This document shows, in pieces, positions 27,901 to 41,639 of a stretch of 64,000 bases of DNA. Where the stretch lies: NCBI RefSeq assembly GCF_050436995.1, contig NC_134774.1, forward strand, positions 4,322,030 through 4,386,029, given 5' to 3'. Position numbers and translations under genes: made by a program. The stretch's first letter is position 1; every line of letters begins with the position of its first letter. Under the pieces are notes generated by a model. It was not told the DNA's origin and searched no databases. It saw only the letters and a program-made list of their open reading frames with translations. This DNA comes from Anticarsia gemmatalis (lineage: Eukaryota > Arthropoda > Insecta > Lepidoptera > Erebidae).

Positions 27901-30900
27901 ATGATTTTGGAATCTAAGCTGACAGGAACTGGTCTTTATTTAATCAATTATCATCACAATGGACCATGATATAAAGTATCAGAAATGTCCAGAATTTAAA
28001 AAAAAAAAAATTTAAAAAGGACAACAGATCGTATAACGATCATACGAGTTCCATCGTAACTTAACAGAAGGTAAAGAGCATAATTCTCAAGTCAGTCATC
28101 AGCTCCTCTCTCTCCCTTCTATACCGGACACATTCCATTAACAAATGCAAAGTGATTTGTGAGTCAACATGCGTAATATTTTTAACACGGCTCAGTGAAA
28201 CTGGTCTTTATTCAATCAAATATCATCATAATGGACCATGACCTAATGTATCAGGAAAGCCCAGAAAATTATAATAATGAGTAAAAGTGAATAAAAAGTG
28301 AAAACTTTGAGTATTCCTATCAAGACAATATTCATTCAACCTCAAACATGAATTTGGTCCTTATTCAGTGAAATATCATCAGAATTTACTATGACGACAT
28401 TATCAGCCAAAAATGTATGTGTAACTTGCATCATTAAATTATTAACGCTTGAAAATATTATCAATAGCAAGAATATTTCATTATAAAATCTGAAAATGAC
28501 GTAATTTCTCGTGAAAAGTTCGGTTAACTGTTATATCAATTCACGATTCACATAAACTATCATAAATACTGACATGTCTTCTCACTACACTTGGAGCAAG
28601 AGCAAGCATCAAATATAAGAACCTTGATAAACGAAATGGGTCTTGATTTATGTAAATATCATCACAATGGACCATGACGTAACTTGTCAGGAATGTCCAG
28701 AAAATCTGCGAGATGCTGTCTGAAAAAATATCTATATAGTAGAGAACAGTGCAAAAATACCATTGTGAAATATAATACAATAAGTGTCTGGTCTTTATTC
28801 AATCAAATATCATCACAATGGACCATGACGTAATGTGTCAGAAATGCCCAGAAAGTTAATGTCCGTATTATAAAGTATAACACCGATGTGTATCGATCGT
28901 CACAAATACAAGAGAGCACACAATGACCCAAAAGGAAGTAGTTCAAGAAATTGTATTGTCATTAAGCTTTATGAAGTTGGTCTTCATTCAATCAAATATC
29001 ATCACACCAGACCATGACGTTACGTGTCAGAAATGTCCAGAAAGTCTGTGTAATATAGAATAAACGTAGCTATGTATAATGAGTAAGTTAATAGAAGTAC
29101 AAGTTAGAGTGAGTGCTAACTGTGGGTACAACGGAAAGCGACATTTGGGACAAACTCCATTGTCATAATTTTTTTTTGTTAATCTAGTCTTTATTCAATC
29201 AAACATGATTACAGTGGATCATGACGTAATTTGTCAGAAATATCCAGAAAGCTATAATCTTAATATATACAAGGAAGTGGTGTTAGTTACACTATTTACA
29301 AATGAAGAACGAAAGAACCTATTGACTGAAAATTGGTGTAGGAGTAGTTTAGAACCAGGGGACGGACATAGGATACTTTTTATCTCGTTCGGGCGCGTTT
29401 GTACCTGGTGGAAGAACAGACCCGATCGGACCAGGATTGTTTTAGTAAAATTGTATTTAAGAAACGGGAACGGTTTTTTGTTCAAAACTGACCTTCGTTG
29501 CGTAAACTTAGATGGTCTTTATTTAATTAAATATCATCACAATGGACCATGACGTAATGTGTCAAAAATGTCCAGTAAATTTAGTTTATAAATGGACTGC
29601 CTGGTCACATATTGTGTTGGTCAGATGTCCAGAGATACTGTATTGTTCATTTCTGATCAGAGTGTTAGTGTACGTGACGGTTGAACACATAATTGAACAA
29701 CTGGAAACAACTGCCTCATTAGCCACAAATTATCATCATCATCATAAATAATGTCATTATCATCTTAAATAATGGTAATCAAAGCCTGGACCATTATAAG
29801 TTGTATATTAAATTAATCAAGGAATAGTTGAGCTGTTTCATTAAGTTGCAATTCTCAAGACAAACTATTATTTTAAATCATTCGTTCATACTTTTGCAAA
29901 TTGGTCTTTATTCAATCAAATATCATCACATTGGCCATGACGTAATGTATCAGAAATGCCCAGAAACTGTCAGAAATATCTTTTCGTCACATTTCTATTA
30001 TAAAGTAAGATCATGATGTATTATTATGCAGAAATGTTCAAAAACTCTGTAAACGACGGTGTAACAGTATTCGAACTAACATTCAATTGAACTTGCCTTG
30101 ATAAACGAAATGGGTCTTGATTTATGTAAATATCATCGCAATGGACCATGACGTAATGTGTCAGAAATGTCCAGTAATTTGTAAATTTCGGTATGCTACT
30201 GAAATGAATAAATTGTGAAAACTTTTGAGTATTCCTACCAAGACAATTTTATTAAACCTCAAACATGAATTTCGCCTTTATTCAATCAAATATCATCACA
30301 ATGGACCATGATGTAATTTGTCAGTAATATCCAGAAAATGTTATGCAACGTTGAGAAACTCTTAAAACTTCGATTATTCAGTAAAACAGAGACGTCAACT
30401 GAGGTTACAGGACACCATTTTTCGGAACTCGACTTAATCTTCTTTTTCTTATCGTATTGTTAGTGGGTTAGTGCCTTGATAAATGGACTGGATCTTGATT
30501 TAGGTAAATATCATCACAATGGACCATGACGTAATGTGTCAGAAATGCCCAGAAAAACTGCATCATGCATTACAACAGCAGAATTGTATAAATAGTAAGT
30601 AAGTAATATTAGTACCAGTTAGAGTGAGTACTCACTCCAGGGTGATTGCCCCGGACACTCATTCCTTCAGAGCCGAGAGTCTAGTGGAGATATCACTTCT
30701 TAACTTTGGAGACAGTGAGAGTTGAGAGAAGCCGACCCAAGATAACCTTGCAAATTTTAGAAATTGGTCTTTATTTAATCAATTATCATCACAATGGACC
30801 ATGATATAAAGTATCAGAAATGTCCAGAATTTTTAAAATGTTTATTTATTAAAAAGGACAACAGATCGTAAAATAATCATCATCATACGAGTTACGACAT

Positions 30901-33673
30901 AATTCTCAAGTCAGTCATCAGCTCCTCTCTCTCCCTTCTATACCGGACACATTCCATTAACAAATGGAAGAAACAATAGTCAGAATTGAGTCAGCCTTAC
31001 TTAATATTTTTAAAACGTCAACACGGCTCAGCGAAACTGGTCTTTATTTAATCAAATATCATCACGATGGACCATGACGTAATGTGTCGGGAATGCCCAG
31101 AAAGTTGTAATAATAAGTATGACACTGACGTGAATTATCGTGAAAACTTTTGAGTATTCATACCAAAACAATTTTCATTAAACCTCAAACATGAATTTGG
31201 TCTTTATTTAATCAAATATCATCACAACGAGCCATGACATAACTTATCAGGAATGCTCGGAAAATATGCAGAATACCGTGTGAAATGATGTCGCTATAGT
31301 ATACAGAACTACAACAATAAATCCTGAACGATGTCGAGAAGTCAAGCTACGTGTCCACACACACGTGTGCCGCGGGAAGTAGTGGCGGGAGAATACAGAG
31401 TAGAAGAACCGACGAAAGGCCGGGAGCCAGAACCAGAACAGACAATTTTACTACACTCGCTTCATAAGCCAAAAAATTGAATGATCATGAAGCTCATCAA
31501 CTAAAAAAGGGTCTTGATTCATGTAAATATCATCACAATGGACCATGACGTAATAAGTCAGGAATGTCCAGAAAATGTAAGCTGTGTCTTCTCACTCATC
31601 AGAAATGTTTAGACACATTGAAAATCTCCATTATTCGGCATTTGAACTAAGCTCATGGGACGTAGGTTTATACTGAAGTTGACTTGAATAACGAAATGGG
31701 TCTTGATTTATGTAAATATCATCACAATGGACCATGACGTAATGTGTCAGTAATGTCCAGAAACTGTCAGACATGTCGTTGTCTTCTCTTGACGTTTCAA
31801 TAAAAAGTAGGATCATGATATATTATTATGCAGAAATGTTCGAGAACTATGAAAACTTGGTTTATTCAGAAATCTTACAAAAGCTCGAGTCGGACTGAAC
31901 ATTAAATTTAACATCCTTTGTTAAACGGAATGGGTCTTGATTTACGTAAATATCATCACAATGGACCATGACGTAATATGTCGGGAATGTTCAGACAAAT
32001 GTATGATAATGCAATACATGAGGTACATTTTAATACTAACACGTTTTAGTCAGAATAGAATAAGACATTTAACTAGCAGTGAAATAAGCAAATTTCATTC
32101 GAAGTCGAAAACACAAGTAATACCTATTCTACAATGTGACGCGATATCACGATAATCAAAGAACTGCGATCTAGAAGTTAACGAACACTTGAACAAGTCT
32201 GGTCTTTATTCAATCAAATATCATCACTTTGGACCATGACGTAATGTCAAAAATGTCCAGAAATTTTTCATAACCATTTGTTCAGAAAAGTATAATTAAC
32301 CATCTGCAGTTAAATTACATTGTAATTGCAACAACTACAAACTTGTGAAGTATATATATAATCTTGTAATTGTCCATGGTGTCGCCGCTATCGCCTGCTA
32401 ATATTCTTGAAATATTGGCTAAAACGTGGTCTTTATTCAATCAAATATCATCACAATGAACCATGACGTAATGTGTCAGGAATGTTCAGAAAAGCTCAAA
32501 ATATAATTAATTTCTGTCGATGACTGTGAACGTATCGTCCAAGTATTATGTATTGGAACAACATCATGTCCATCGACGTACAATTTTGACATTTGATAAA
32601 TGAAATGGGTCTTGATTTAGGTAAATATCATCACAATGGACCATGAACTAATATGTCAGAATTGTCCAGGAAATCTAAAACATTTATTAACACTCGCAGT
32701 AGAAATTCACACAAAAATCTACATTCTTTTAATTTGGTACAAGCACTAGAGCTGTATTTAATGATAGTATTTATGCTTCAGCTAATAGCTGTGAGCTCAG
32801 CAGCAATGTCTTGTTTCCAAATCTAGAACAAGTATCAACAAGAAAACAATATTTCTAATTTGGTCATCATTCAATTAAATATCATCACAATGGACCATGA
32901 CGTAATGTATCAGAAATGTCCAGAAAATATATTTTCAGTCACCGTTAGGTCTGAAACTCTCAAAACTTCGCTTCCAAAATATGCAGCCCATTAATTGCAT
33001 TTGAATTTGCCTCGATAGACCAAACGGGTCTTGATTTAGGTAAATATCATCACAATGGACCATGACGTAATGTGTCAGCAATGTACAGTAAATCGGTACT
33101 ACATTATGGTCGTCAAATATTAATATTTATAAATATTCAACTACACTTACAGCCGAAACTGTTACATAAATCTATACTGCAGATATTTGTTGAACCGGCC
33201 ACTATGAAACCAAGTTACATTGATAGTAAATTAATTTTGTCTTTACTCAATCAAATATCATCGCAATGAACCATGATATAATGTATTAGAAATGTCCAGA
33301 AAATGTCAGTCATGTTCATCTTCTCATTACATTTCAATAATAAAGTTAAATCATTACCTATTATATTATCACTCACACTATATCAGGTACTTTCAAAAAC
33401 TCGTGAAGTTTTGATAAAAACTATACGAGATAAAGTATTAGATTGAATTTTATTTGAAATTGGACTTTATTCAGGTTAATATCGTCACAATGGACCATGA
33501 CGTAGTGTGTTAGAAATGTCCAGTAAATGTCAGACATGTAATTTTCCTACATTCCTATAGTGAAGTTAAACTATTAAAACTTAGATCATTCAGCATATGC
33601 AACTATGTGAATATTAAAACTACTGAACTTTTTAGGATACAAATCATATAAATGTGCTACGATCAAACGAACC

Positions 33674-34494
33674 TGGTCTTTATTTAATCAAATATCATCA
33701 CAATGGACCATGACGTAATTTATCAGAAATGTCCAGAAAATCCCAAAATATAATTAATTTCCGTCGATGAGTGTGAACGTATCGTCCACGCTCCTTTACA
33801 AACATTTTACAAAGTTCATCTTACACGCGAAATGAGATAAAAGAAATGGGTCTTGATTTACGTAAATAACATCACAAAGGACCATGACGTAATATGTCAG
33901 GAATATCCTTTATTTTTATTTTTTTAAACACCTACTTCTTTCAATCTCTGCATCACCCTAAGGTAGACTGGTAGATAATGCCTTTGGCATTAAGTCCGCC
34001 TATATACACATGTATATGAAGTTTAAAATAAATAAATATCCAGAAATTATTGCGATTATTACTACGCAGGCAAAAAAAACACAATTTTAAACGCGTCAAA
34101 TCGGATCTGTTGAGTAATATGTATTCAGTGCGATATCAGAGCATGACAAATAACAACAGTAGATGTACTTAGTATGTTACCTTTAATCATCAATCTTAGT
34201 TGTTTTATATTTAATAATGGAGGACCTATAACTAGCGACGTAAGCATCTATATAGTTCACAATCACAATGATGAACAATTTGGTCTTTATTCAAATAAAT
34301 ATCATCACAATGGACCATGACATAATTTGTCAGAAATGTCCAGTAAATCCTGAGTGTGTGTGGAAGAGAAATTATCGCCCACGTTACTGAGCATAATTTT
34401 ACAGAACACCACTCTATCGTCAAGGCAGTAATGTTACGACTCAACAATGACTTGTGAAAAACTGGTCTTTATTCAATGAAATATCATCACAATG
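33674..34494 (+). repeat. Segmental duplicate of 24137-24960
   Basis: Partner of 24137-24960. The preceding and following spacers are unrelated in the two places, so the block ends coincide with cores. Confidence 0.8.
33909..34034 (+). mobile_element. RTE-like LINE 3' end, paralogous copy
   Basis: Same insertion, same site and same AATATCC duplication (33902-33908 and 34035-34041) as at 24373-24498. The flanking units also match, so this copy arose by segmental duplication and not by a second insertion. Confidence 0.65.
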
Positions 34495-35934
34495 GACCAT
34501 GACGTAATGCGTCAGGAATGCCCAGAAAATATCAATGAATCTTAAATACTGAAATATTTTCGTTGAATTGGACCATAAGGACTTGTTTGACCAGTTTAAA
34601 TTGATCCAAATAAAAATACCATTTTGACACTTCATAAATGAAATGGGTCTTGATTTGTGTAAATATCATTACAATGGACCACGACGTAAGCTGCCGGAAA
34701 TGTCCAGGAAATCTCCATTATACATTAAGTCTAAATTTAGGACTCATCTTTCTAATTAGAAAATAAACTGACCACAAAAGAGAGGGGGGAGCAGGACCTG
34801 CTTCTTGACAGGACGCTGGAGACAGCTGATCCACCTCGACTCATAAATATGGACAGTACAGTCTCTCCCGCATTCTTCATTGTTTGTGTAAATGTAGCCT
34901 CAACCAAATGGCTGAGAGACCTCACCGTCTGGCAGTAAACATGATCACCAAGTTCGATCCGCTTGGATGTTAAACTCTTTATATTAAAAAATAGTCTTTA
35001 TTTGATAAAATATCATGACAATGGACCATGACGTAATGTGTCAGAAATGTCCAAATACAGTACTTATTTAAAAATATTTCAATATCCAACATTTCATGTT
35101 TACAGCAGAACAGACTACAGAGCTACAAAATCTGATCATTATATGCATGGTATCTACCTAATCCGATTATTTTTTTAAATCTGTGTTTTAAATGAATTTT
35201 TTTTTAAACATGGTCTTTAGTCACTTAAATATCATCAAACAAAAGAAAACGTATCGCGTTACAAATTTTCAGGTGTCACAGAAATGTCCAGTAAATGCTT
35301 AGTGTTTTTGGGAGACAAATTATTGCCCACACTTCCGAATTTTACAAAGTCCATCAATAGAAAAACCACCGAAGCCATATGTTACGACTCAACAATGATG
35401 TCTCAAAAACTGGTCTTTATTCAATTAAATATCATCACAATGGGCCATGACGTAATGTATCAGGAATGCCCAGACAATGTGAGATTGTTCGAAAACTTTG
35501 AGAAATTCTTACAAAAGAGACAAATCTAGCTGTAGACCGAGATTCATAATGACTTGACTTAAGTAAATATCATCACATTGAACCATGACGTAATATGTCA
35601 GGAATATCCAGTAATTGTTGTGATTTTTATCACGTCAGCAATACGTAATATCACGAATCACGAATGTAAAGCTTCACACTAGAAAATAAAATATATTGTC
35701 TCAGCTCTAGTTCCATTGCGTGAAATGGCACTCGATAGAATAAAAAATATTAAAATTACTTTGGAATCTAAGCTGACAGTAACTGGTCTTTATTTAGTCA
35801 AATATCATCACAATGGACCATGACGTAATTTGTCAGAAATGTCCAGAAATATTAAATTGTTTTTAAGCTCTAAAACGGAAATTATCTTCGAAGCGTACCT
35901 AGAAGAGAAATTAGGTGCCTTTACACACACGCTC

Positions 35935-36048
35935 TTTCGCGAAACAACAAAGGAGAGAGCGCTCGCCGCGCTCATCTGTCAAGCCCGCGAAGAAAACGTG
36001 AGCGAAGAGCGCGCCGTCTTTCCCGTGCGTAATCCTGTACGCGTCTAA
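35935..36048 (+). other. GC-rich patch in a spacer
   Basis: The spacer starting at 35,850 matches that at 7,955 up to cacacgctctttt, then switches to about 110 bp of GC-rich DNA (gagagcgctcgccgcgctca, then gagcgaagagcgcgccgtc). It contrasts sharply with its AT-rich surroundings. It looks like a fragment of an unrelated dispersed repeat, which I cannot name. A 72-codon frame crosses it and is not supported as a gene. Confidence 0.45.
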
Positions 36049-38899
36049 TCACACGAAATAACATGTATGTAAAGAAACCTATTGACTTTAATATAGGGAA
36101 CTGTTGACTATAATGGATTGAAATTTTATGTTACACCAACGTGGCTCAGGGAAGTTAGTCTTTATTTAATCAAATATCATCCACAATGGACCATGACGTA
36201 ATAAGTCAGGAATGTCCAGAAAATTTGAGACGTGTCTTTGCACTCATCAGAAATGTTAAGATTTCTAACAAGTACAGATATACATGTCCAAGTTGACTTG
36301 ATAAACGAAAAGGGTTTTGATTTAGGTAAATATCATCACAATGGATCACGACGTAATGTGTCAGTAATATCCAAAAATGATTCTGAAACGTTGAGAAACT
36401 CTTAAAACTCTTAAACTTATTCAGAAAACAGAGACAGGAACTAACGCTGATTCACATCATAATTCTGTACTTGACTTGATGAATTAAATGGGTCTTGATT
36501 TATGTAAATATCATCACAATGGACCATGACGTAATTTGTCAGGAATGTCTAGAAAAACTGTGTTGTGTACTAAACCTAAACGGTCAACTTATAAGAATAT
36601 CCAGAAAGACAACTAACAAAGAAGAGAAGAGCTCGGGACCTGCTTTATAACAGGATACTGGAAGCGGCTGCTCCACCTTGTCTCATAAATATGGACAGCA
36701 TAGTCTCCGGGGCACTCTTCATTGTCAGTGTAAATAAAGCTTGCTATTCGGTGCTGCTTTTCGAACCGATGGAAATCAGCTCAAGCACAATCATCTAAAT
36801 TAAATGGTCTTTATTTGATCAAATAGCATCACAATGGACCATGACGTAATGTGTCAGAAATGTCCAGAAAAGCTCAAAATATAATTTCTGTCGATGAGTG
36901 TGAACGTATCGTCCACGCTCCTTTACAAACATTTTAAAAATTTCATCTTACACGCGAAATGAGATCAAACAACATCCTTTATTCAACGTATTTAACCAAT
37001 AGAAAGTCCAACTTGATGAATAATAAATTTACTGGTCGACTATTATGGGCTTCGACGTACCATTTTGACACTTTATAAATGAAATGGGTCTTGATTTAGA
37101 TAAATATCATCACAATGGACCACGACGTAAGCTGTCGGAAATGTCCAGGACATCTCAGGAAGATTTAGGACTCACCTTTCTATTTAGAAAAGAAACTGAC
37201 CGCAAAAGAGAGGGGAGAGCAGGACCTGCTTCTTGACAGGATGCTGGAGACAGCTGATCCACCTCGACTCATAAATATGGACAGTACAGTCTCTCCCGCA
37301 TTCTTCATTGTTTGTGTAAATGAAGCCTCAACCAAATGGCTGAGAGACCTCACCGTCTGGCAGTGAACATGATCACCAAATTTGATCCGCTTGGATGTTA
37401 AACTCTTTATTTAAAAAAATGGTTTTGATTTATGTAAATATCATCACATTGGACCATGACGTAATGTGTCAGTAATGTCCAGGAAACTTTATATAAAAAC
37501 TACTTTATACAAAAATTTTACCACGAACATGTGGTACATATTCATTAAAGTATAAAATATGATACAAAATACTTTTCAAACATAGGCATAAAGGTTGACA
37601 TCGAATCTATATACTATAATAAACCGAGAAACTGGTCTTTATTCAATCAAATATCACCCCGATGAACCATGACGTTATTTGTCAGAAATGTCCAGAAAAG
37701 CTATAATGTCAACTATGACAGTGATGTGTATAAATCATCAAGAATCATAACAAAACACACACTCACACAAAAGGAACTATTAGTAGTAAAGTCATGTTTG
37801 TTTTTTATCACGTTTAAGCATTATAAAGTTCTTATTAATATAACATTTCAAGATGGATAACATGCAGCTCCCACCACAAAACACAGAATTGTTAAGAAAT
37901 TTGAACTTGATCTTTATTTAATCAAGTATCATCACACATCACATTGAACCATGATATAAAGTATCAGAAATGTCCATAATTAGCTAATAATATAATTTAA
38001 ATAACATTGTAGTTTCAGCGATAGAGAATGTATCAATGAAGTTCTGAAATATTAAATCTACGCATCCTACGTAACTCATCATAAAAATATGAAACCCTAG
38101 TAAAATGCTAAATCTGATTCAATTATTTATATATTAAACCTGGTCTTTATTCAATTAAACATCATCACAGTGGACCATGACGTAATATGTCAGAAATGTC
38201 CAGAAAACGTAATTATGAAATATTGCTGGCTTATTGGTAAATGTCAAAAGCAATATCCAGACTGTGTCACATGTCTAAATACGCGCTAATCTGGCATTTT
38301 ATACATGAGCGGGTCTTAATTTATGTAAATATCATCACTTTGGACCATGACGTAAATTGTCAGAAATGTCCTTGAATTCATGGCTGGATGGAGGACCTTG
38401 AGGCAGATCTATATTCTGAACTTGCCTTGATAAACGAAATGGGTCTTGATTTAGGTAAATATCATCACAATGAACCATGACGTAATTTATCAGAAATGCC
38501 CAGAAAAACTTTGTTATACATTGATCCTTAATTTAAAGATAATTTTCGAAGGGTATCCAGTAAGACTATTGACCACTAAAGATGGAGAAAGAGTTCGGAA
38601 CCTACGTTCTAACAGGATGCTGGAGACAGCTGATCCACCTCGACTCATGAATATGGACAGATTAATCTCCGGAGCAATGAGGACGATGAAGAAACAGTGT
38701 CTGTACAACGAAGATCATAGCTGTAAAATACCCTTCAACAACACGCCCATTACAGGAAACCATGTGTTATCACTCAACAGTCATCTCTGAACAACTGGTC
38801 TTTATTTAATCAAATATCATCACAATGGACCATAACGTTATTTGTCAGAAATGTCCAGAAATTATTGTGATTTTGTAACATCTGATACATGCATTATGA

Positions 38900-39254
38900 A
38901 TACAGAAAGAACAATGGCAAAAAAATCACTTATATTTTTTGAGCGTCTTCGAATCTCAATATTACCAATGTACTTTATTAATTATCGTATGAATTTCAGG
39001 AATATCATTTTTACCTCTGAAAGCGACATTTAATAGATTAAACAAAAAGTAAAAAATTGACTATCTAAGAATGATTCTCCATTTCCTTTAGATTAAAAAT
39101 GTTGCCATTAGGTACTTTGTTGTTTATTAAGTAGATTTATGTTATCTTTGTCTATTTAATTGTTTAAAAAACTAAAAAAATAAAGTTTTTTTTATCTACT
39201 CCTATATTTTACTGATACACTGTGTACAATAAAGAGTTTTATTATTATTATTAT
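38900..39254 (+). mobile_element. Probable LINE 3' end with ATT-repeat tail
   Basis: Array sequence fades out after the core at 38,825. The stretch ends in aaaaaataaag, then tgtgtacaataaagagtttt and an ATT microsatellite (about 39,238-39,254). A cluster of AATAAA-like signals followed by a simple-repeat tail is typical of a retroelement 3' end in + orientation. No coding sequence remains, so the family is not assigned, and the left boundary is approximate. Confidence 0.4.
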
Positions 39255-39919
39255 TTGTATTTGATTTTTATTTTTCTCGGCGTACTGCCGGACAAACCGA
39301 TGTTACGGGCCTAAGCCAAGTGAACATCAGTAGAAATAGTAGAAATAGATAAGGTTGTGTTAGGGATGTTTGACTGAGCTGTGTTGTGTGGGAGATCGGT
39401 TTCGGTTTGTAAAAATTTTCTCACTATTCGGCAAGTATTTAATATTGCAGCTTTTTGCATGAGATGGTATGTGTTCGTTGGTAGGTTTAGGGTGTTTATG
39501 GACTGATGAAGTTGTTTTGGTATTACTCCTGTTGTGGATATGACTATTGTGACTTTTTGTAGATTCCAGAGCCGGGTTATTTCATCTTTGAGTTCTGTGT
39601 ATTTGGAAAGCTTTTCTGCTATTGTATTTTGTAAGTTATGAGTATTTGGTATTGCTATATCTATTAGGTAACCTGTTTTTGTTGATTTGTTAATTAATGT
39701 GATGTCGGGTCTGTTGTAGTGAATAGTTCGGTCGGTGAGAATGGCGCGATCAAAGTATAATTTAGTGGTGGTGTTCTCTAGGACAGTTTGTGGCGTATAT
39801 TTGTAGTAAGGCGTGATGGAGTCAATCAGGTTATACCGGTGTGCAAGCTTCTGATGTATTATGTTAGATACTTGGTCGTGCCTGTGTTTATAATCATTTT
39901 GGGCTAATGACTTACATGC
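39255..39919 (-). mobile_element. Dong/R4-like non-LTR retrotransposon, 5'-truncated
   Basis: A minus-strand LINE fragment is bounded on both sides by TAA/ATT microsatellite (39,238-39,254 and 39,920-39,935). Known for the family: Dong of Bombyx mori, of the R4 group, carries a restriction-like endonuclease and was found inserted in TAA repeats. The microsatellite here may be the tail of the neighbouring LINE-like end, giving a nested insertion. The reverse transcriptase part is missing. Confidence 0.7.
39311..39919 (-). pseudogene. C-terminal endonuclease part of a Dong/R4-like retrotransposon ORF
   Basis: About 202 codons are open on the minus strand up to a TAG at 39311-39313. An in-frame TAA from the microsatellite sits just upstream and there is no start codon, so this is a 5'-truncated fragment. 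It begins ACKSLAQNDYKHRHDQV, which fits the region just after the CCHC motif of RLE-type LINEs. It contains NRPD and then, after 14 residues, a D in YLIDIAIP, matching the RPD-x(12-14)-D/E active site of the restriction-like endonuclease of R2/R4 elements. A conserved-looking stretch KYTELKDEITRLW follows. The frame is uninterrupted, so decay since insertion has been slight. In an intact element this domain nicks the target site for target-primed reverse transcription; this piece cannot act alone. Confidence 0.75.
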
Positions 39920-40942
39920 TTATTATTATTATTAAATAACTAAATAGTCTTCAACCTGACATATATTGTTATGACAAATTATTAAAAACAGTTACTAATA
40001 AACTGAAAACTTCTCATTTATTTTGCTCATACAAAGATATATTTACAGTCAACAGAGATATTTTAGTAGTATTATCTTTTTAAAGTATGGCAACTATATA
40101 TTGTTTACTTCGGTTCGATTTGATTGTTTGTCGTTGACGTTTGGTGATTTTCGCCATTGACGTGTTGTTGTGTTTTTCGATTACTATTGCTTTTTCGTAC
40201 CTATTTTCAAACAACTCTGACTTACTGAGGATTTCTGCTCTATTTGTCAACCCTGCATCTCTAACGGATTTCGATTTGGATTGCATCTACATGACTTCTA
40301 CTGATTCATCATGGACGTTTTCCTTGCTTTTTGGATTTTGTGAACTAGTATAATACTTCTTCAAGTATGGGAAGTCGTGTCAGACTGACTCGAATTCTGT
40401 GCGTGAATTGTAACATAGAATAGCTTCCGCTGATACCCTGCTTTAGAACAAAATACAAGAGTTGCCACATTGCTGATTAGCTGGGTTTATCCAATAACAT
40501 ATCTCACGAAAATAGGTTGTCCGGTGGATAGACATACTCGTACAATAGGCTGCTGTGCTGACTTTAGTCTGGTACTTAGGATAGCCCAGGCATCAAGATA
40601 ATGTACCAACTGAATTTTAAAATGACATGATAATCAGAGATGTGTATGAATGAAATAAATAATGTATAACCATTTCATTTTTTATTTACCTTTGTTGTTA
40701 CAACCAAGCTGATTTATACTATCTGATAACTTAAATACCCCATAAAACAGTTTGTTTTATAATATAACAGTCTAGTTGTAGGAACAATGACTCAATTAAA
40801 ATATGCCGGAGTGAAGTTGGCTACAAATGGTTTATCAGCAGCTATCGGCTCTTCATCTCTTTATTAACGCAAAGAATTGGAAATGTAGACATAAGACCCA
40901 GAGGTTACCATACGGAAATCTCTGGGTACATATTAGTTTTGG
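39920..40942. other. Non-array sequence, unrecognised
   Basis: About 1 kb with no array cores, less AT-rich than the spacers. Two overlapping frames of about 70 codons (40,080-40,353, one on each strand) have no recognisable motif; the minus-strand one is rich in Lys and Arg. A small inverted repeat cccagag/ctctggg lies at 40,898-40,927. It may be the rest of an older transposon or host DNA that came in with the insertion. I cannot assign a gene. Confidence 0.4.
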
Positions 40943-41639
40943 ATGTACGTCAGGCTGGCCCGGCCCCATGGAATTTAATAATGAGATTGTTATCAATCCA
41001 ATGTACCCGGGTATACTAATATATGTAACACCTTCATTTTCAATGTAACTCTTTTTAAAAGAAATTACGTGCACTTCTTAGTGGCCGGGCCAGCCTGACG
41101 TTTTCAGCCCGGCCACCTTGTTTCCCACTAATCTACAAAAAATACTGGCAATATTGTGCTACAGATGAAATGTACCCTATAATTTATGCATATGTAACAC
41201 AAAATCGAATCCTAAAATGCAATAGCATACGAAATAATAGCGGTTGCAGGTGGCCGGGCTGAAATTATTTCGTTAACATAAAACAGTAAAACTGCAACAC
41301 CTACCAAAAACTAATACCAGTACATAATGAGATATAGAGATATAGAATACATGTAACGCTTTCATTTTAAATTATAATACATATTTAGAAAGAATAATCA
41401 CTTGAAATTATATTTCAGCCCGGCCACCTAAAAGCGGTAATATTCCCTAAAATCTTATGCCAATTTGTACAGTAAAACCTGATACAGCTATGAAATGAAA
41501 GTTACATTCGTTTCGTTTTAGTCGTATACCTTTAAGCCTTCTGTTTGACTAGATTATCAAAATCTGAGAAACTTGCCGAAGAGTGACTATCATTTATTAA
41601 CTAATTTCAGGACATTTGGTTTGTTGAGTGAAACAAAAT
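40943..41639 (+). repeat. Left terminal inverted repeat of foldback element
   Basis: 697 bp, ending at gtgaaacaaaat. It contains ttcagcccggccac and gtggccgggcc subrepeats near 41,081, 41,105, 41,250 and 41,418. Confidence 0.85.

Larger units (their letters stand above)
23193..38900 (+). repeat. Core-spacer array, block 4
   Basis: Cores near 23321A, 23475A, 23750B, 24137B, 24310A, 24748B, 24927B, 25162A, 25388B, 25680A, 25962B, 26263A, 26458B, 26632A, 26849B, 27045B, 27239A, 27437B, 27675A, 27930B, 28203B, 28358B, 28639A, 28789B, 28979B, 29186B, 29513B, 29902B, 30113A, 30276B, 30490A, 30764B, 31038B, 31198B, 31509A, 31699A, 31932A, 32201B, 32428B, 32610A, 32863B, 33028A, 33237B, 33463B, 33674B, 33849A, 34281B, 34463B, 34646A, 34993B, 35210B (cut), 35413B, 35557A, 35785B, 36156B, 36311A, 36490A, 36804B, 37088A, 37423A, 37634B, 37910B, 38141B, 38311A, 38443A and 38798B. 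The right edge is uncertain by about 150 bp. No host gene is supported. Confidence 0.88.

Noticed and set aside
29205..29552. 115-codon frame
   Set aside because: It starts at a core ATG and ends in the next core, so it is a chance-open spacer. No motif or related copy supports it.
38470..38790. 106-codon frame, with a 102-codon relative at 58,241-58,549
   Set aside because: The differences I compared between the two copies (K/E, R/G, S/F, R/S) all change residues and their C termini diverge by frameshift. That is the pattern of non-coding DNA.
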